A stretch of 54,291 bases of DNA from Albimonas donghaensis (GCF_900106695.1 NZ_FNMZ01000013.1:1-54291), one strand, 5' to 3'. Counted from the stretch's first letter, positions 34,995-44,092 are shown. The notes: generated from the sequence alone by a model not told the origin. Made by a program: numbers and translations.

Positions 34995-35870
34995 ATGAAG
35001 GGCATCGTCCTCGCCGGAGGCTCCGGCACCCGGCTCCACCCCGTGACCATCGGCGTCTCCAAGCAGCTGCTGCCGGTCTACGACAAGCCGATGATCTACT
35101 ATCCGCTCTCGGTGCTGATGCTGGCCGGCATCCGCGAGGTGCTGATCATCACCACCCCCCATGACGCCGGCCAGTTCCGCCGCCTGCTCGGCGACGGCGC
35201 CCAATGGGGCATGTCGATCAGCTACGCCGCCCAGCCCTCCCCCGACGGGCTCGCCCAGGCCTTCGTGATCGGGCGCGACTTCGTGGGCGACGACAACGTG
35301 GCGCTCGTGCTCGGCGACAACATCTTCTACGGGCACGGCTTCGTCGACCTGCTGGAAGCCGCCGCCGCCCGCACCTCGGGCGCCACCATCTTCGGCTACC
35401 GCGTCTCGGACCCCGAACGCTACGGCGTGGTGCATTTCAACGAGGCGGGCCTCGCGCTCGACATCGAGGAGAAGCCCCTCGCCCCCAAATCCAGCTACGC
35501 GGTGACCGGCCTCTATTTCTACGACAACGACGTGCTCGACATCGCCGCCTCCATCGCCCCCTCGCCCCGTGGCGAGCTGGAGATCACCGACGTCAACAAG
35601 GCCTATCTCGACCGCGGGGACCTTTATGTGGAGATGATGGGCCGCGGCTACGCCTGGCTCGACACCGGGACCCACAAGTCGCTGATGCAGGCCGGGGCGT
35701 ATGTGGAGACCATCGAGGACCGCCAGGGCCTCAAGGTCGCCTGCCCCGAGGAGATCGCCTGGCGCATGGGCTGGATCGACACCGAGGCGCTGCTGGCCCT
35801 CGCCGCCCCCCTCAAGAAGTCGGGCTACGGCGTCTATCTCGAGCGCATGGTCCACGAGCGGGTGTTCTGA
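34995..35870 (+). CDS. rfbA: glucose-1-phosphate thymidylyltransferase RfbA
   Basis: A 291-aa RmlA/RfbA enzyme that makes dTDP-glucose from glucose-1-phosphate and dTTP, the first step to dTDP-rhamnose. Typical blocks are [13 protein letters not shown] at the N-terminus, [48 protein letters not shown] and [10 protein letters not shown]. The ATG at 34995 has GGAG 7 nt upstream. It is about 19.6 kb from the rfbC/rfbD operon by the shorter way round the circle, so the pathway genes are split. rfbB was not found. Confidence 0.96.
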   Translation: MKGIVLAGGSGTRLHPVTIGVSKQLLPVYDKPMIYYPLSVLMLAGIREVLIITTPHDAGQFRRLLGDGAQWGMSISYAAQPSPDGLAQAFVIGRDFVGDDNVALVLGDNIFYGHGFVDLLEAAAARTSGATIFGYRVSDPERYGVVHFNEAGLALDIEEKPLAPKSSYAVTGLYFYDNDVLDIAASIAPSPRGELEITDVNKAYLDRGDLYVEMMGRGYAWLDTGTHKSLMQAGAYVETIEDRQGLKVACPEEIAWRMGWIDTEALLALAAPLKKSGYGVYLERMVHERVF

Positions 35871-35875
35871 GGCCC

Positions 35876-35908
35876 GCCCCGCGCTTGCGCAGGCCGGGGG
35901 CGCGGGGC
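35876..35908 (+). terminator. hairpin downstream of rfbA
   Basis: A 9-bp stem, GCCCCGCGC (35876-35884) with its complement at 35900-35908, 5 bp after the rfbA stop. No T-tract is present. Confidence 0.45.
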
Positions 35909-36064
35909 CTGCCGGAGGCCGCCCCGCCGCCGGCCTGCGCTTCTTCACCGTCTGCGGCGAGTGGGGGCGCTGGTCCGCCCGCCCCCCCCGCGCCCGCCGC
36001 GCCGGACCCTGATTTCGACCGCCTCGCCCCCGACCCCGCCCGCTCCTGGGCCCGGCCCTCGGGG

Positions 36065-36229
36065 CGCGAGGCGGTGCGCGAGCTGCTCCCCATGCAGCCG
36101 GGCGACGTCGAGGCCACCTTCGCCGACGTCGCCGCCCTGGAGGCCGAAGTCGGCGTCGCCCCCAAAATCCCGCTCGAAGAGGGCATCCCCCGCTTCGTCG
36201 CCTGGTTCCGGGCTCGCGAGGGGCTTTGA
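36065..36229 (+). pseudogene. C-terminal remnant of a UDP-glucuronate-4-epimerase-like gene
   Basis: The last 54 codons of an open frame ending at 36229 encode LLPMQPGDVEATFADVAALE and IPRFVAWFRA. These match the conserved C-terminus of NAD-dependent UDP-glucuronate 4-epimerases (CapI/LspL type). The upstream frame is proline/alanine-rich noise with no Rossmann domain, so roughly 280 residues are missing. The remnant sits directly downstream of rfbA and suggests loss of a UDP-galacturonate branch that would have used the Ugd product. Confidence 0.7.
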
Positions 36230-36388
36230 GCCTCCCGAAATTTCCTTCCTCTTCCGTGCCGGAAACAGTAAGAAATACACTGACGCAGCGCGCTCATAAC
36301 GCCTGATCAGAACCGAAAGCGGCGGCAGCAGGCCAGCGCGGATATTCTGATCGAGGGATGTCTGATGAGCGATATTGGAGCGAGAGAC

Positions 36389-37279
36389 ATGCCCCACCCG
36401 GCCGTCGCCAGCCCCATGGTCAAGCCCTTCGGATCTCATGCCGTCCGGGCGCCGATGGCGGCCCTCGCTGCGCTGGCCGCAGGCATGGCGAGCCCTGCCG
36501 AAGCGCTGACGATGGACGTGTTCCTCATCGCGACGCAAAGCGCGCCGGCGGCGACCTCGAGCACGCCGTTCTCGGTCGCAACCACGGTGGCGTATCGACT
36601 GACCGACTTGAACGGCAACAAGAAGGCCAAAACCGCGACACTGGTCGACGATTTCACCTTCGATGTCGGCGCCGCGCTGAGCTACAACAGCGATTATGCG
36701 AACTTCGACCCGTCGGATCCGGGGATCGTTGACGAGGGCGAAGTCGGGGCCGGCTCCGCCGCTCTGATCCAGGCGGAGATCAGCCTCTGGGACGATGTCG
36801 GCATCGCCGGCGGCGGCCCGGAGACGCATCTGGACGTGGGCCGGAACACGGATATCGTCTTCAATCCCGTCCCCGGCGGCTTTCAGGATCTGATCATCGC
36901 CGAAAGCGGGGCGCTGACGCCGTTCATGTTGAGCCTCTGCCCGGACGTCGCCTGCGGCGCGGGCGAGGTGATCTTCGGCGGCTTCGCCACGGTTCTCGAG
37001 CCGTTCCTGGTCGGGCTCCCCGAATTCGCGCTGGAGGAATCCGCCGACGAGACCGAGATGGACCAGGCTTTCCTGTTCAGGTTCTCCGACCCCGTCTTCG
37101 ACTACGTGCGCGTGAGCGAGCGGGGGAACAGGAGCTTCTACACCGGCGAACGCCTGGAGATCGATTTCATCGGGGTCGGCGCGGCCGCGCCCGTGCCGGT
37201 TCCGGGGGCGGCGCCGCTGCTGGCGGGCGGTCTGGCCTGTCTCGTCTGGTTCCGCCGTCGCGGGCGCAGGCCGGCGTGA
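36389..37279 (+). CDS. VPLPA-CTERM-type sorting protein, likely exosortase substrate
   Basis: A 296-aa exported protein. A signal peptide spans about the first 40 residues, with cleavage plausible after SPAEA. The mature part is acidic and beta-rich, with no recognised domain. The C-terminus reads VPVPGAAPLLAGGL, then a hydrophobic helix, then RRRGRR: the tripartite layout of PEP-CTERM/VPLPA-CTERM sorting signals. It is thus the natural candidate for processing by the exosortase at 14855-16477. The ATG at 36389 follows GGAG (36377-36380) by 8 nt; 36365 is an alternative. It is probably displayed on the surface or in the biofilm matrix. Confidence 0.8.
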   Translation: MPHPAVASPMVKPFGSHAVRAPMAALAALAAGMASPAEALTMDVFLIATQSAPAATSSTPFSVATTVAYRLTDLNGNKKAKTATLVDDFTFDVGAALSYNSDYANFDPSDPGIVDEGEVGAGSAALIQAEISLWDDVGIAGGGPETHLDVGRNTDIVFNPVPGGFQDLIIAESGALTPFMLSLCPDVACGAGEVIFGGFATVLEPFLVGLPEFALEESADETEMDQAFLFRFSDPVFDYVRVSERGNRSFYTGERLEIDFIGVGAAAPVPVPGAAPLLAGGLACLVWFRRRGRRPA

Positions 37280-37646
37280 CCCGCGGCGCAAAGGATGCGC
37301 CGAGGATGGGCCTCTGCCGCGCCCGATGCCAACGGAGCCGGGTCGAGCGCCGTGTGACCCGTCTTCGGGCGGGCTGAGACGACAAGGATCAAGCGACCCC
37401 GGCGGGTTGCGTTCCCTCGGTCCGTGAAGCATTCGGCCGCGCCGCGCGGAAGGGGGGGGCTTCGATCAATATAAATATATTAATAACAATAACTTAACAG
37501 ATTTATCCTATAGGCTGGGGCTGGTCTCCAGGGCTTCGCTTCCTCGCCTCTTGCCGGTTTCGCGCGCGAAACCTCCTGACCCTCCCCCCTGCCCCGTGCT
37601 AGGCTCCGCCCCAAAAGGACCGCGCAACCGAACCCGGAGCCCGGCC
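37280..37646. promoter_or_regulatory. parA upstream region with AT-rich segment and palindrome
   Basis: A 367-bp non-coding region. Bases 37466-37512 are almost entirely A and T, the most AT-rich stretch besides the origin. An 18-bp palindrome at 37556-37573 follows (listed separately). The region probably contains the parAB promoter and a centromere site; a second unwinding element cannot be excluded. Confidence 0.6.
37556..37573. promoter_or_regulatory. candidate parS palindrome 1
   Basis: GGTTTCGCGCGCGAAACC is a perfect 18-bp palindrome, 73 bp upstream of the parA start. The 16-bp core recurs inside parB at 39890-39905. A repeated perfect palindrome flanking a parAB operon is what a ParB-binding site looks like; binding itself is inferred. 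Confidence 0.65.
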
Positions 37647-38990
37647 ATGAGGCATGAGCAGACCCCTATTCCGGACCCCGACCAGGGCCCGCCCCTCGGC
37701 CCGCCCGTCGGCGTCGAGCGCTTCGCCGAGGCCGCGCGCCTCTGCGCCGAGGGCCGCGAGGATCTCGCCCGCCGCGGTCACGCCCCCGACGGCGTCCGCC
37801 GCCTGCGCGCCTTCCCGCTGGCCGAGGCCGCGCGGCTCGCCGGCCTCGCCCCCGCCGCGCTCCGCAAGGCGCTGCGCGATGACCCCGCCCTGCCCCAGGG
37901 CGAGCCCGAGACACCCGGCGCGCCCCCCCGCTTCGCCTTCGACGACCTGATGCGCCTGCGCGCCCGTCTCGCCGCGAAACCGGGGGCGAAACCCGGCGCC
38001 GCCCCCCTGCCCGCCCGGCCCGAAGGCGCGGCGCCGCGCATCCTCGCGGTGGCCAATTTCAAGGGCGGGGTCGGCAAGACCTCGCTGGCGGCCCACATCG
38101 CCATGGCCGCGGCGCTGGACGGGCTGAAGGTGCTGGCGGTGGACCTGGACAGCCAGGGCTCGCTGACCTCGCTCTTCGGCGCGCGGATCGAGGACGCGTG
38201 GGAGACCGCCTATCCCCTGATCGCCCGCGACTACGCCCACGCCCGCACCGCCGCCGGCCTGCCGCTGGACGACGAGGCGCTGGAGCGGGCCGCCGCCATG
38301 TCCCCGGCCGACGTCATCCGCCCCACCCACTGGCCCGCCATCGACCTGATCGGCGCGCAGCTCGACCTCTACTGGGCCGAGTTCCAGATCCCGGTCTGGC
38401 GCCTCGCCCTGCGGTCCTGGAAGCTGTGGGACGGGCTGGCCGACGCGCTGGAGGAGGCGGCGCGGGACGGGGGCTACGATCTCGTCATCCTCGATACGCC
38501 CCCCGCGCTCGGCTACCTGACCATCAACGCGCTGGCGGCCGCCGACCTGCTGCTGGTGCCGCTGGGGGCCTCGTTCCTGGAGTTCGAATCCACCGGGCGC
38601 TTCTTCGACATGCTGCACGCCACCTTCGCCTCGATCGAGGAGGGGGAGGCGTCGGGAACCCGCTTCGAATGGGACGCGGTGCGCTGCGTGCTGACCCGCT
38701 ACGACGCCGCCCAGCAGGCCGAGATGGCGGCGCTGATGGCGCATTGGTTCGGCGACATCCTGGCGGGGCGCAGGCTCGACCTGACCGCGCTGGCGGGGCA
38801 GGCGGGGGAGCAGACCCGCGCCCTGCTCGACGCCGATCCGCGCGACTTCAACCGCGAGACCTACGCGCGCGGCCGCGACGCCTTCGACCGGGTCTGGGAG
38901 GAGATGCGCGGCCTCCTGCTGACCGCCTGGGCGCGCGACGTGGACGAGGGGACCGGCCCGGTTCGCCGCGAAACCGAGGAGACCCGCTGA
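37647..38990 (+). CDS. parA: plasmid partition ATPase ParA
   Basis: A 447-aa ParA-type ATPase. The N-terminal ~110 residues contain a helix-turn-helix-like segment (LAEAARLAGLAPAALRKAL), as in autoregulating ParA proteins. A Pro/Ala-rich linker follows. The deviant Walker A, KGGVGKTS, lies at 139-146, then VDLDSQGSLTSLFG and VILDTPPALGYLT. The start at 37647 is chosen because the open frame upstream runs through the 37556-37573 palindrome; GGAG lies 8 nt ahead. It overlaps parB by one base and should segregate the plasmid together with it. Confidence 0.95.
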   Translation: MRHEQTPIPDPDQGPPLGPPVGVERFAEAARLCAEGREDLARRGHAPDGVRRLRAFPLAEAARLAGLAPAALRKALRDDPALPQGEPETPGAPPRFAFDDLMRLRARLAAKPGAKPGAAPLPARPEGAAPRILAVANFKGGVGKTSLAAHIAMAAALDGLKVLAVDLDSQGSLTSLFGARIEDAWETAYPLIARDYAHARTAAGLPLDDEALERAAAMSPADVIRPTHWPAIDLIGAQLDLYWAEFQIPVWRLALRSWKLWDGLADALEEAARDGGYDLVILDTPPALGYLTINALAAADLLLVPLGASFLEFESTGRFFDMLHATFASIEEGEASGTRFEWDAVRCVLTRYDAAQQAEMAALMAHWFGDILAGRRLDLTALAGQAGEQTRALLDADPRDFNRETYARGRDAFDRVWEEMRGLLLTAWARDVDEGTGPVRRETEETR

Positions 38991-40078
38991 TGGCCCGCCG
39001 TCGCCTGACCCTGCCCGCCGCGGATGACGCGCCGACCCCGGCGCCCGCGCCCCGCCGCCCCGCCGCCCCCTTCGGCGGCGCGCCCATCGCGGCGGCCGCC
39101 GGCGAGGCCGCCCGCGCCGGGGCCGAGGCCGCCCGCGACGCCCGGCTGCTCGCCCAGGCCGAGGCCGAAGGGCGGCTGCTGATCGACATCCCGCTCGACC
39201 GCATCGAGGCCGAGCACCTCGCCCGCGACCGCGCCCCCCGCGCGGTGGAGGACGAGGAGACCGAGGCCCTCGTCGCCTCGCTGCGCGCCCATGGCCAGCG
39301 GACCCCGGCGGAGGTGCTGGCGCTTGGCGAAGGGCGCTACGGGCTGGTCTCGGGCTGGCGGCGGCTGGGGGCGCTCCGGGCGCTGCACGCCCAGACCGGG
39401 GAGCCGCGCTTCGGGGTGCTGCGGGCGCTGGTCCGCGGGGCGGGGCAGGGGGACGGCCCCCCCGCGGACGCCGCCGCCTATGTGGCGATGGTCGAGGAGA
39501 ATGAAATCCGCGTCGGCCTCAGCCCCTATGAGCGGGGCCGCATCGCGGTGGTGGCCGCCGAGCGGGGCGCCTTCGAAAGCGTCGAGGCGGCGGTGGACCG
39601 GCTGTTCGCCGCGGCCTCGAAGGCCAAGCGGTCGAAGATCCGCAGCTTCGCGACGCTGCATTCGGGGCTGGGCGACCTGCTGCTGCACGCCCCCCGCATC
39701 TCCGAGCGGCTGGGCCTGCGGCTCGCCGACCTGCTGCGCGAGGGCGGCCCCGCCGTGCGCCGGGAGATGCGCGCCGCCCTGGCCGACGCGGACCCGGAGC
39801 GCGAGGCGGAGGGGGAGCTGGCGCTGCTGGCCCGCGCCGCCGAGGCCGCCGCGGCGCGCATCGGGTCCTGGTCCGAGCCCGCCGAGGAGGTTTCGCGCGC
39901 GAAACGGGGGGGGCGCCCGCGGCGCGAGGAGGTCTTCTCCCGCGCGCTGGTCCCCGGCCTGCGCCTGACCGGCTACGCCGAGGGCGAGCGGGTGGTGTTC
40001 GAGCTGTCGGGACCGCGGGCGGGGGAGCCGGAGGTGCGGGAAAAGGCGCGGGCGCTGCTGGAGAGATTGGGCGATTGA
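38990..40078 (+). CDS. parB: plasmid partition protein ParB
   Basis: A 362-aa ParB-family protein. After an Ala-rich N-terminus come the ParB/Srx-type nuclease-fold motifs (IPLDRIEAEHLARDR, LVASLRAHGQRTPAEV, YGLVSGWRRLGALRAL), then EENEIRVGLSPYERGRI and a helix-turn-helix region (FATLHSGLGDLLLHAP, LGLRLADLL). The ATG at 38990 shares its A with the parA stop (TGATG), so translation is coupled. The gene contains a candidate parS palindrome at 39890-39905 near its 3' end. Confidence 0.94.
   Translation: MARRRLTLPAADDAPTPAPAPRRPAAPFGGAPIAAAAGEAARAGAEAARDARLLAQAEAEGRLLIDIPLDRIEAEHLARDRAPRAVEDEETEALVASLRAHGQRTPAEVLALGEGRYGLVSGWRRLGALRALHAQTGEPRFGVLRALVRGAGQGDGPPADAAAYVAMVEENEIRVGLSPYERGRIAVVAAERGAFESVEAAVDRLFAAASKAKRSKIRSFATLHSGLGDLLLHAPRISERLGLRLADLLREGGPAVRREMRAALADADPEREAEGELALLARAAEAAAARIGSWSEPAEEVSRAKRGGRPRREEVFSRALVPGLRLTGYAEGERVVFELSGPRAGEPEVREKARALLERLGD
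39890..39905. promoter_or_regulatory. candidate parS palindrome 2 (within parB)
   Basis: GTTTCGCGCGCGAAAC, a perfect 16-bp palindrome identical to the core of the site upstream of parA. It lies inside the coding sequence of parB, where it encodes VSRAKR. The two sites bracket the operon, about 2.3 kb apart. Confidence 0.6.
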
Positions 40079-40234
40079 ACCCGTTTAAGTCATTGAAAAT
40101 AAAAGATTTTAAAGAGCGCGGCGGGCGTTCCGCAGGGCGACGCGCTCCGGTCCTGCCGCATCGCGGCGCATGACCGGCCCGGCTATGCTCGCGCGCCGCA
40201 GCGGCGGAGCGGGCTCGAATTCGAGGGGATCAAG

Positions 40235-42898
40235 ATGAACGACGCGGAACCCATGCGCACGGCGCCCGGACGCGCCATGGAGATCGTGTCGCTGGAGGGG
40301 GTCAGCTCGGTCGCCTTCGTCGAGGCGGCCTTCGCGCTTTACGACGCCGGGACGCCGTTCTCGATCACCCGCAAGGAGATCGACCTCGGCGCCTATCCGC
40401 AGCTGGTGGTGACGCGGACCATCGCGGTCGCGGCGGATCCGGGCTGGGGGCGCTTCGCCCATGCGCCGCGGACCGACGACGCGCCGGCGCAGATCGTGTT
40501 CACCTCGGGCACCGAGGGGGCGCCGAAGCCGATCGTGCTGAGCCATCGCAACCTCGCCGACGTGGTGGCGCGGTTGAACGAGGTGATGCAGGTCACGGAC
40601 GAGATCCGCGAATATATCGGCGTGCCGGTGACGTATTCGTTCGGGCTGGGCCGCGCGCGGGCGGTGTCGGCGGCGGGCGGGGCGTTCTTCCTGCCGGCGC
40701 GGTTCGACCCCTCGGAAATCCGGGCGATGCTGGAGGCGGGGGAGATCAACGCGGTCTCGGCCGTGCCCAGCCTGTGGCGGATGGTGCTGGCGGCGCCCGA
40801 GGCGATGGGGCGGGCGGGCGAGAAGGTCCGCTGGATCGAGATCGGCAGCCAGTACATGAGCGGGGAGGAGAAGGCGGCGATGAAGCGGCTCTTCCCCAAC
40901 GCGCGGATCGTGCAGCATTACGGGCTGACCGAGGCGTCGCGCACGGCGTTCCTGGTGGTGTCCGAGGAGACCGGCGAGGCGCTGGAGAGCGTGGGGCGGG
41001 CCACCGGCTCGGCGGCGGTGGAGATCGACCCGGAGGGGGCGATCCGCATCCGCGGCGACCATGTGGCGACGGGGATTCTCGGGGCGGACGGGCGGGTCGC
41101 GGCCCTGGCGGGGGCCGACGGCTGGCTGACCACGAAGGACCGCGGAGAGATCGGGGCGGACGGGCTGCTGCGCTATCTCGGCCGGCTCGACGACCAGATC
41201 AACATCGCGGGGATCAAGCTGGCGGCCGAAAGCCTCGAGGCGGAGATCAACGCGCTGGTCAACCTGCCGGGCGCTTTCGCGGTGGCGGCGATCCCGGATG
41301 CGCTGCGCGGCGACGGCGTGCTGCTGGCGCTGACCGAGGACTTGGGGGAGCGGGGCGAGCTGGTGGAGGCGGCGGCGGGGATCGCGCTGCGGGCCCGCGG
41401 GCTGGCGCAGGGCGGGCTGGTCAAGGTGCTGCATGTGCCGGGCCTGCCCGTGACCGACAGCGGCAAGGTGCGGAGGCGCGCGCTGCGCGAGATGCATATC
41501 GCGCGGCTGGCCGAGCCGGGGCTGGCGGGCGCGGTGGGGCTGGGCGACGCGATCGAGGCGGGGCCGGACGCGGACCTGACCGAGGGCGAGCGCCGGGTGG
41601 CGGACGCCTGGCGGCGGGTGGTGGGGGCGGCGGATATCACGCCGGGCCTGACCTTCTACGATGTGGGCGGGGATTCGCTGAGCTCGGTGCAGATCGGGCT
41701 GGTGATGGAGGGCGCGGGCTTCGCGCGCGCCGCGGTGCGCGCCACGCTGGAGGGCCGCCCGGTGCGCGAGGTGGCGTTGCTGGACGGCGCCGGGGCGGGG
41801 GGCGAGGCGGGCGAGGCGGCCCCGGCCGAGCTGCCGCGGCGCACGGTGGAGAGCTGGTCGATCAACGCGGTGCGCGGGCTGATGGTGCTGTCGGTGCTGA
41901 TCTCGCACTGGGGGCCGGGGGTGTTCGAGCGGGTGGGTCTTGCCGCGGCGGCGGACCGCTGGATCAGCATGATCTACCGGATGGGCACGCCGGGATTCTC
42001 GTTCGTGTTCGGGCTGGGGCTGGGCTTCTTCATGCTGCCGGGCTTCGCCAGGAACCGGCCCAGCGTGGCGCGGCGGCTGCGCGCGGCGCTGGCGCTGGTG
42101 CTGGTCGGGATGGCGCTGATCGCCGCCGCCAAGCTGGGCGGGCTGGCGATGCGGGGGGGGGCGATCGACGGCGGCGACGTGGCGCGCGCCTTCTACAGCG
42201 TGCTGGCCTATTACGCGCTGGCCCTGACCACGGCGATGCTGTGGCTGGAGGGGTTGAGCCGGGTCTCCCGCCCGGTTCCCGTCGCGCTGCTGGTCGCGGC
42301 GGCGATGTGGGGGCTGTGGGAGATCGCGGGCCCGCTGATGGCGGGGCCCCACATGAACACCCTGCTGGAATGGCCGCGGATGATGTTCGGCGGCGGCGGC
42401 TACACCTATTTCAAGGTCTCGACCACGGCCTTCCTGGGCCTGGCGCTGGGGGCCTGGCTTTCGCGGCGCGAGGACGTGGCGGGCGCGCAGCGCCTGCTGA
42501 TCGGGGGCGGCGGCATCGCGCTGCTGTTCGCCGTGCTGGCCGCGATGGACATCTGGGGGGCGGGGACGTTCGAAACCCGCGGGGCGCCGGTCTTCAGCAG
42601 TTTCCTGGGGGCGCTGCTTTACGCGGCTTTCGGGACGCTGATGCTGGGCCTGTTCATGGCGCTGACCCGACGCTGGAACCGGCTGGGGGCGATCCCGCGC
42701 GGGATCGCCCAGGCGCTGATCGTCACCGGCGGGCTGGCCCTGCCGATCTTCGCTTTCCATGAGGTGGTGATCCCGACCAAGGATATGCTGCTGCTGGCCG
42801 GGCTGCCGGGCCTGGTGGCGCTCGCCCTGCCGCTGGGGGCGTTCCTGCTGGGCATCGGCTACGCCTGGCGGCGGTTGTTCCGCATGTATTTTCGCTAG
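40235..42898 (+). CDS. adenylation domain-carrier domain-membrane acyltransferase fusion
   Basis: An 887-aa three-part protein. Residues 1 to about 450 are an AMP-forming adenylation domain with core motifs FTSGTEGAPK near 88, GLTEAS near 230, TKDRGEIG near 300, RLDDQINIAGIKL near 315 and SGKVRR near 408. Its N-terminal lobe is unusually short. Residues ~455-525 are a phosphopantetheine carrier with S481 in DVGGDSLSS. From ~540 there are about ten membrane segments opening with INAVRGLMVLSVLISHWG, the conserved Arg/His block of acyltransferase-3 proteins (H558). The likely job is to activate an acid, load it on the carrier and pass it across the membrane onto a glycan. Substrate unknown. AGGGG lies 6 nt before the ATG. 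Confidence 0.85.
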   Translation: MNDAEPMRTAPGRAMEIVSLEGVSSVAFVEAAFALYDAGTPFSITRKEIDLGAYPQLVVTRTIAVAADPGWGRFAHAPRTDDAPAQIVFTSGTEGAPKPIVLSHRNLADVVARLNEVMQVTDEIREYIGVPVTYSFGLGRARAVSAAGGAFFLPARFDPSEIRAMLEAGEINAVSAVPSLWRMVLAAPEAMGRAGEKVRWIEIGSQYMSGEEKAAMKRLFPNARIVQHYGLTEASRTAFLVVSEETGEALESVGRATGSAAVEIDPEGAIRIRGDHVATGILGADGRVAALAGADGWLTTKDRGEIGADGLLRYLGRLDDQINIAGIKLAAESLEAEINALVNLPGAFAVAAIPDALRGDGVLLALTEDLGERGELVEAAAGIALRARGLAQGGLVKVLHVPGLPVTDSGKVRRRALREMHIARLAEPGLAGAVGLGDAIEAGPDADLTEGERRVADAWRRVVGAADITPGLTFYDVGGDSLSSVQIGLVMEGAGFARAAVRATLEGRPVREVALLDGAGAGGEAGEAAPAELPRRTVESWSINAVRGLMVLSVLISHWGPGVFERVGLAAAADRWISMIYRMGTPGFSFVFGLGLGFFMLPGFARNRPSVARRLRAALALVLVGMALIAAAKLGGLAMRGGAIDGGDVARAFYSVLAYYALALTTAMLWLEGLSRVSRPVPVALLVAAAMWGLWEIAGPLMAGPHMNTLLEWPRMMFGGGGYTYFKVSTTAFLGLALGAWLSRREDVAGAQRLLIGGGGIALLFAVLAAMDIWGAGTFETRGAPVFSSFLGALLYAAFGTLMLGLFMALTRRWNRLGAIPRGIAQALIVTGGLALPIFAFHEVVIPTKDMLLLAGLPGLVALALPLGAFLLGIGYAWRRLFRMYFR

Positions 42899-43035
42899 AA
42901 ACCGGCCCGGCGGTTCCCCTTGCCGCGTTGCCGGTCGCCGTCGCCGGGTTTAAGCGGAGGGAGGCTGATCCGCCCCCCGGCCCGAAAGCCCCACGGTCCG
43001 AAAAATCCCCGCGCCGGCGGGTAGAAGGAGCCTCG

Positions 43036-43959
43036 ATGAGCTATGTGCTGATCTCGCCCTGCCGGAACGAGCAGGACTACATGCGCCGCACGCTGGACTC
43101 GGTGATCGCGCAGACCGTGCGGCCGGATCTGTGGATCGTGGTCGACGACGGCTCCACCGACGACACGCCCGCGATCCTGGCCGAATACGCCGCGAAGCAT
43201 GACTGGATCCGCCCGGTTCCCAAACCCGACCGCGGGCATCGCGCCGTGGGGCCCGGCGTGATCGAGGCGTTCTATTTCGGGCTGAGCCAGATCGAGATCG
43301 ATGACTTCGAGTTCCTGTGCAAGCTCGACCTCGATCTCGACCTGCCGCCGACCTATTTCGGCGGGCTGATCGCGCGGATGGAGGCGGATCCGCGCATCGG
43401 CAGCTGCTCGGGCAAGCCTTACTTCCGGGCGGGCGGGCGCATGGTCTCCGAGAAATGCGGGGACGAGATGTCGGTGGGCATGACCAAGTTCTACCGCCGC
43501 GCGTGCTTCCAGGAGATCGGGGGCTTCGTGCAGGAGGTGATGTGGGACGCCATCGACTGCCACAAGTCGCGGCAGCTCGGCTGGATCGCGTGCAGCTGGG
43601 ACGACCCGGAGCTGCGCTTCGAGCATCTGCGCCCGATGGGCACCTCCCAGACCGGGGTGCTGACCGGGCGGATGCGGCACGGGTTCGGGCAGTATTACAT
43701 GGGCAGCGATTTCTGGTTCTTCACCGCCACCTGCGTCTACCGCTTCGCGCATCCGCCCTATCTGCTGGGCGGGCTGGCGACCTGGTGGGGCTACATGCGG
43801 GCCTGGATCAAGGGCGCGCCCCAGCATGGCGACGCGGGCCTGCGCGGCTTCATCCGCGACTATCAGCGCCGGGCGATCCGGGTCGGCAAGGGCCGGGCCA
43901 CCGCCGAGGTCGTCGCCCGTCAGACCCCGGTCTGGGAGGCGCGGGGGGGCGCCGCCTGA
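43036..43959 (+). CDS. glycosyltransferase family 2 protein
   Basis: A 307-aa GT2 enzyme. LISPCRNEQDYMRRTLDSV and IVVDDGSTDDTPAIL mark the nucleotide site. A notable KLDLDLDLPPTYF carries the DxD motif, and the ED-type acceptor block is DAIDCHKSRQLGW. The enzyme is largely soluble with one C-terminal hydrophobic patch. AAGGAG precedes the ATG at 43036 by 5 nt. It follows the adenylation-acyltransferase fusion on the same strand after 137 bp and converges on a sulfotransferase gene. Confidence 0.88.
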   Translation: MSYVLISPCRNEQDYMRRTLDSVIAQTVRPDLWIVVDDGSTDDTPAILAEYAAKHDWIRPVPKPDRGHRAVGPGVIEAFYFGLSQIEIDDFEFLCKLDLDLDLPPTYFGGLIARMEADPRIGSCSGKPYFRAGGRMVSEKCGDEMSVGMTKFYRRACFQEIGGFVQEVMWDAIDCHKSRQLGWIACSWDDPELRFEHLRPMGTSQTGVLTGRMRHGFGQYYMGSDFWFFTATCVYRFAHPPYLLGGLATWWGYMRAWIKGAPQHGDAGLRGFIRDYQRRAIRVGKGRATAEVVARQTPVWEARGGAA

Positions 43960-44092
43960 CTTCGCCCCGGCCCGCCAAGGCGCCGCGCGGAGTCCGAGGC
44001 GAGGCGGGACTTCGGAGCGGAAATCGGGGCCGGGGTCAGCTGACGTTCAATCAACCGACCCCGAAACAACCGACCCGAAAACAACGGCGACA

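Noticed and set aside
37505-37513. A DnaA box (TTATCCTAT) upstream of parA
   Set aside because: Only six of nine bases match the consensus, versus a perfect box next to the iterons.
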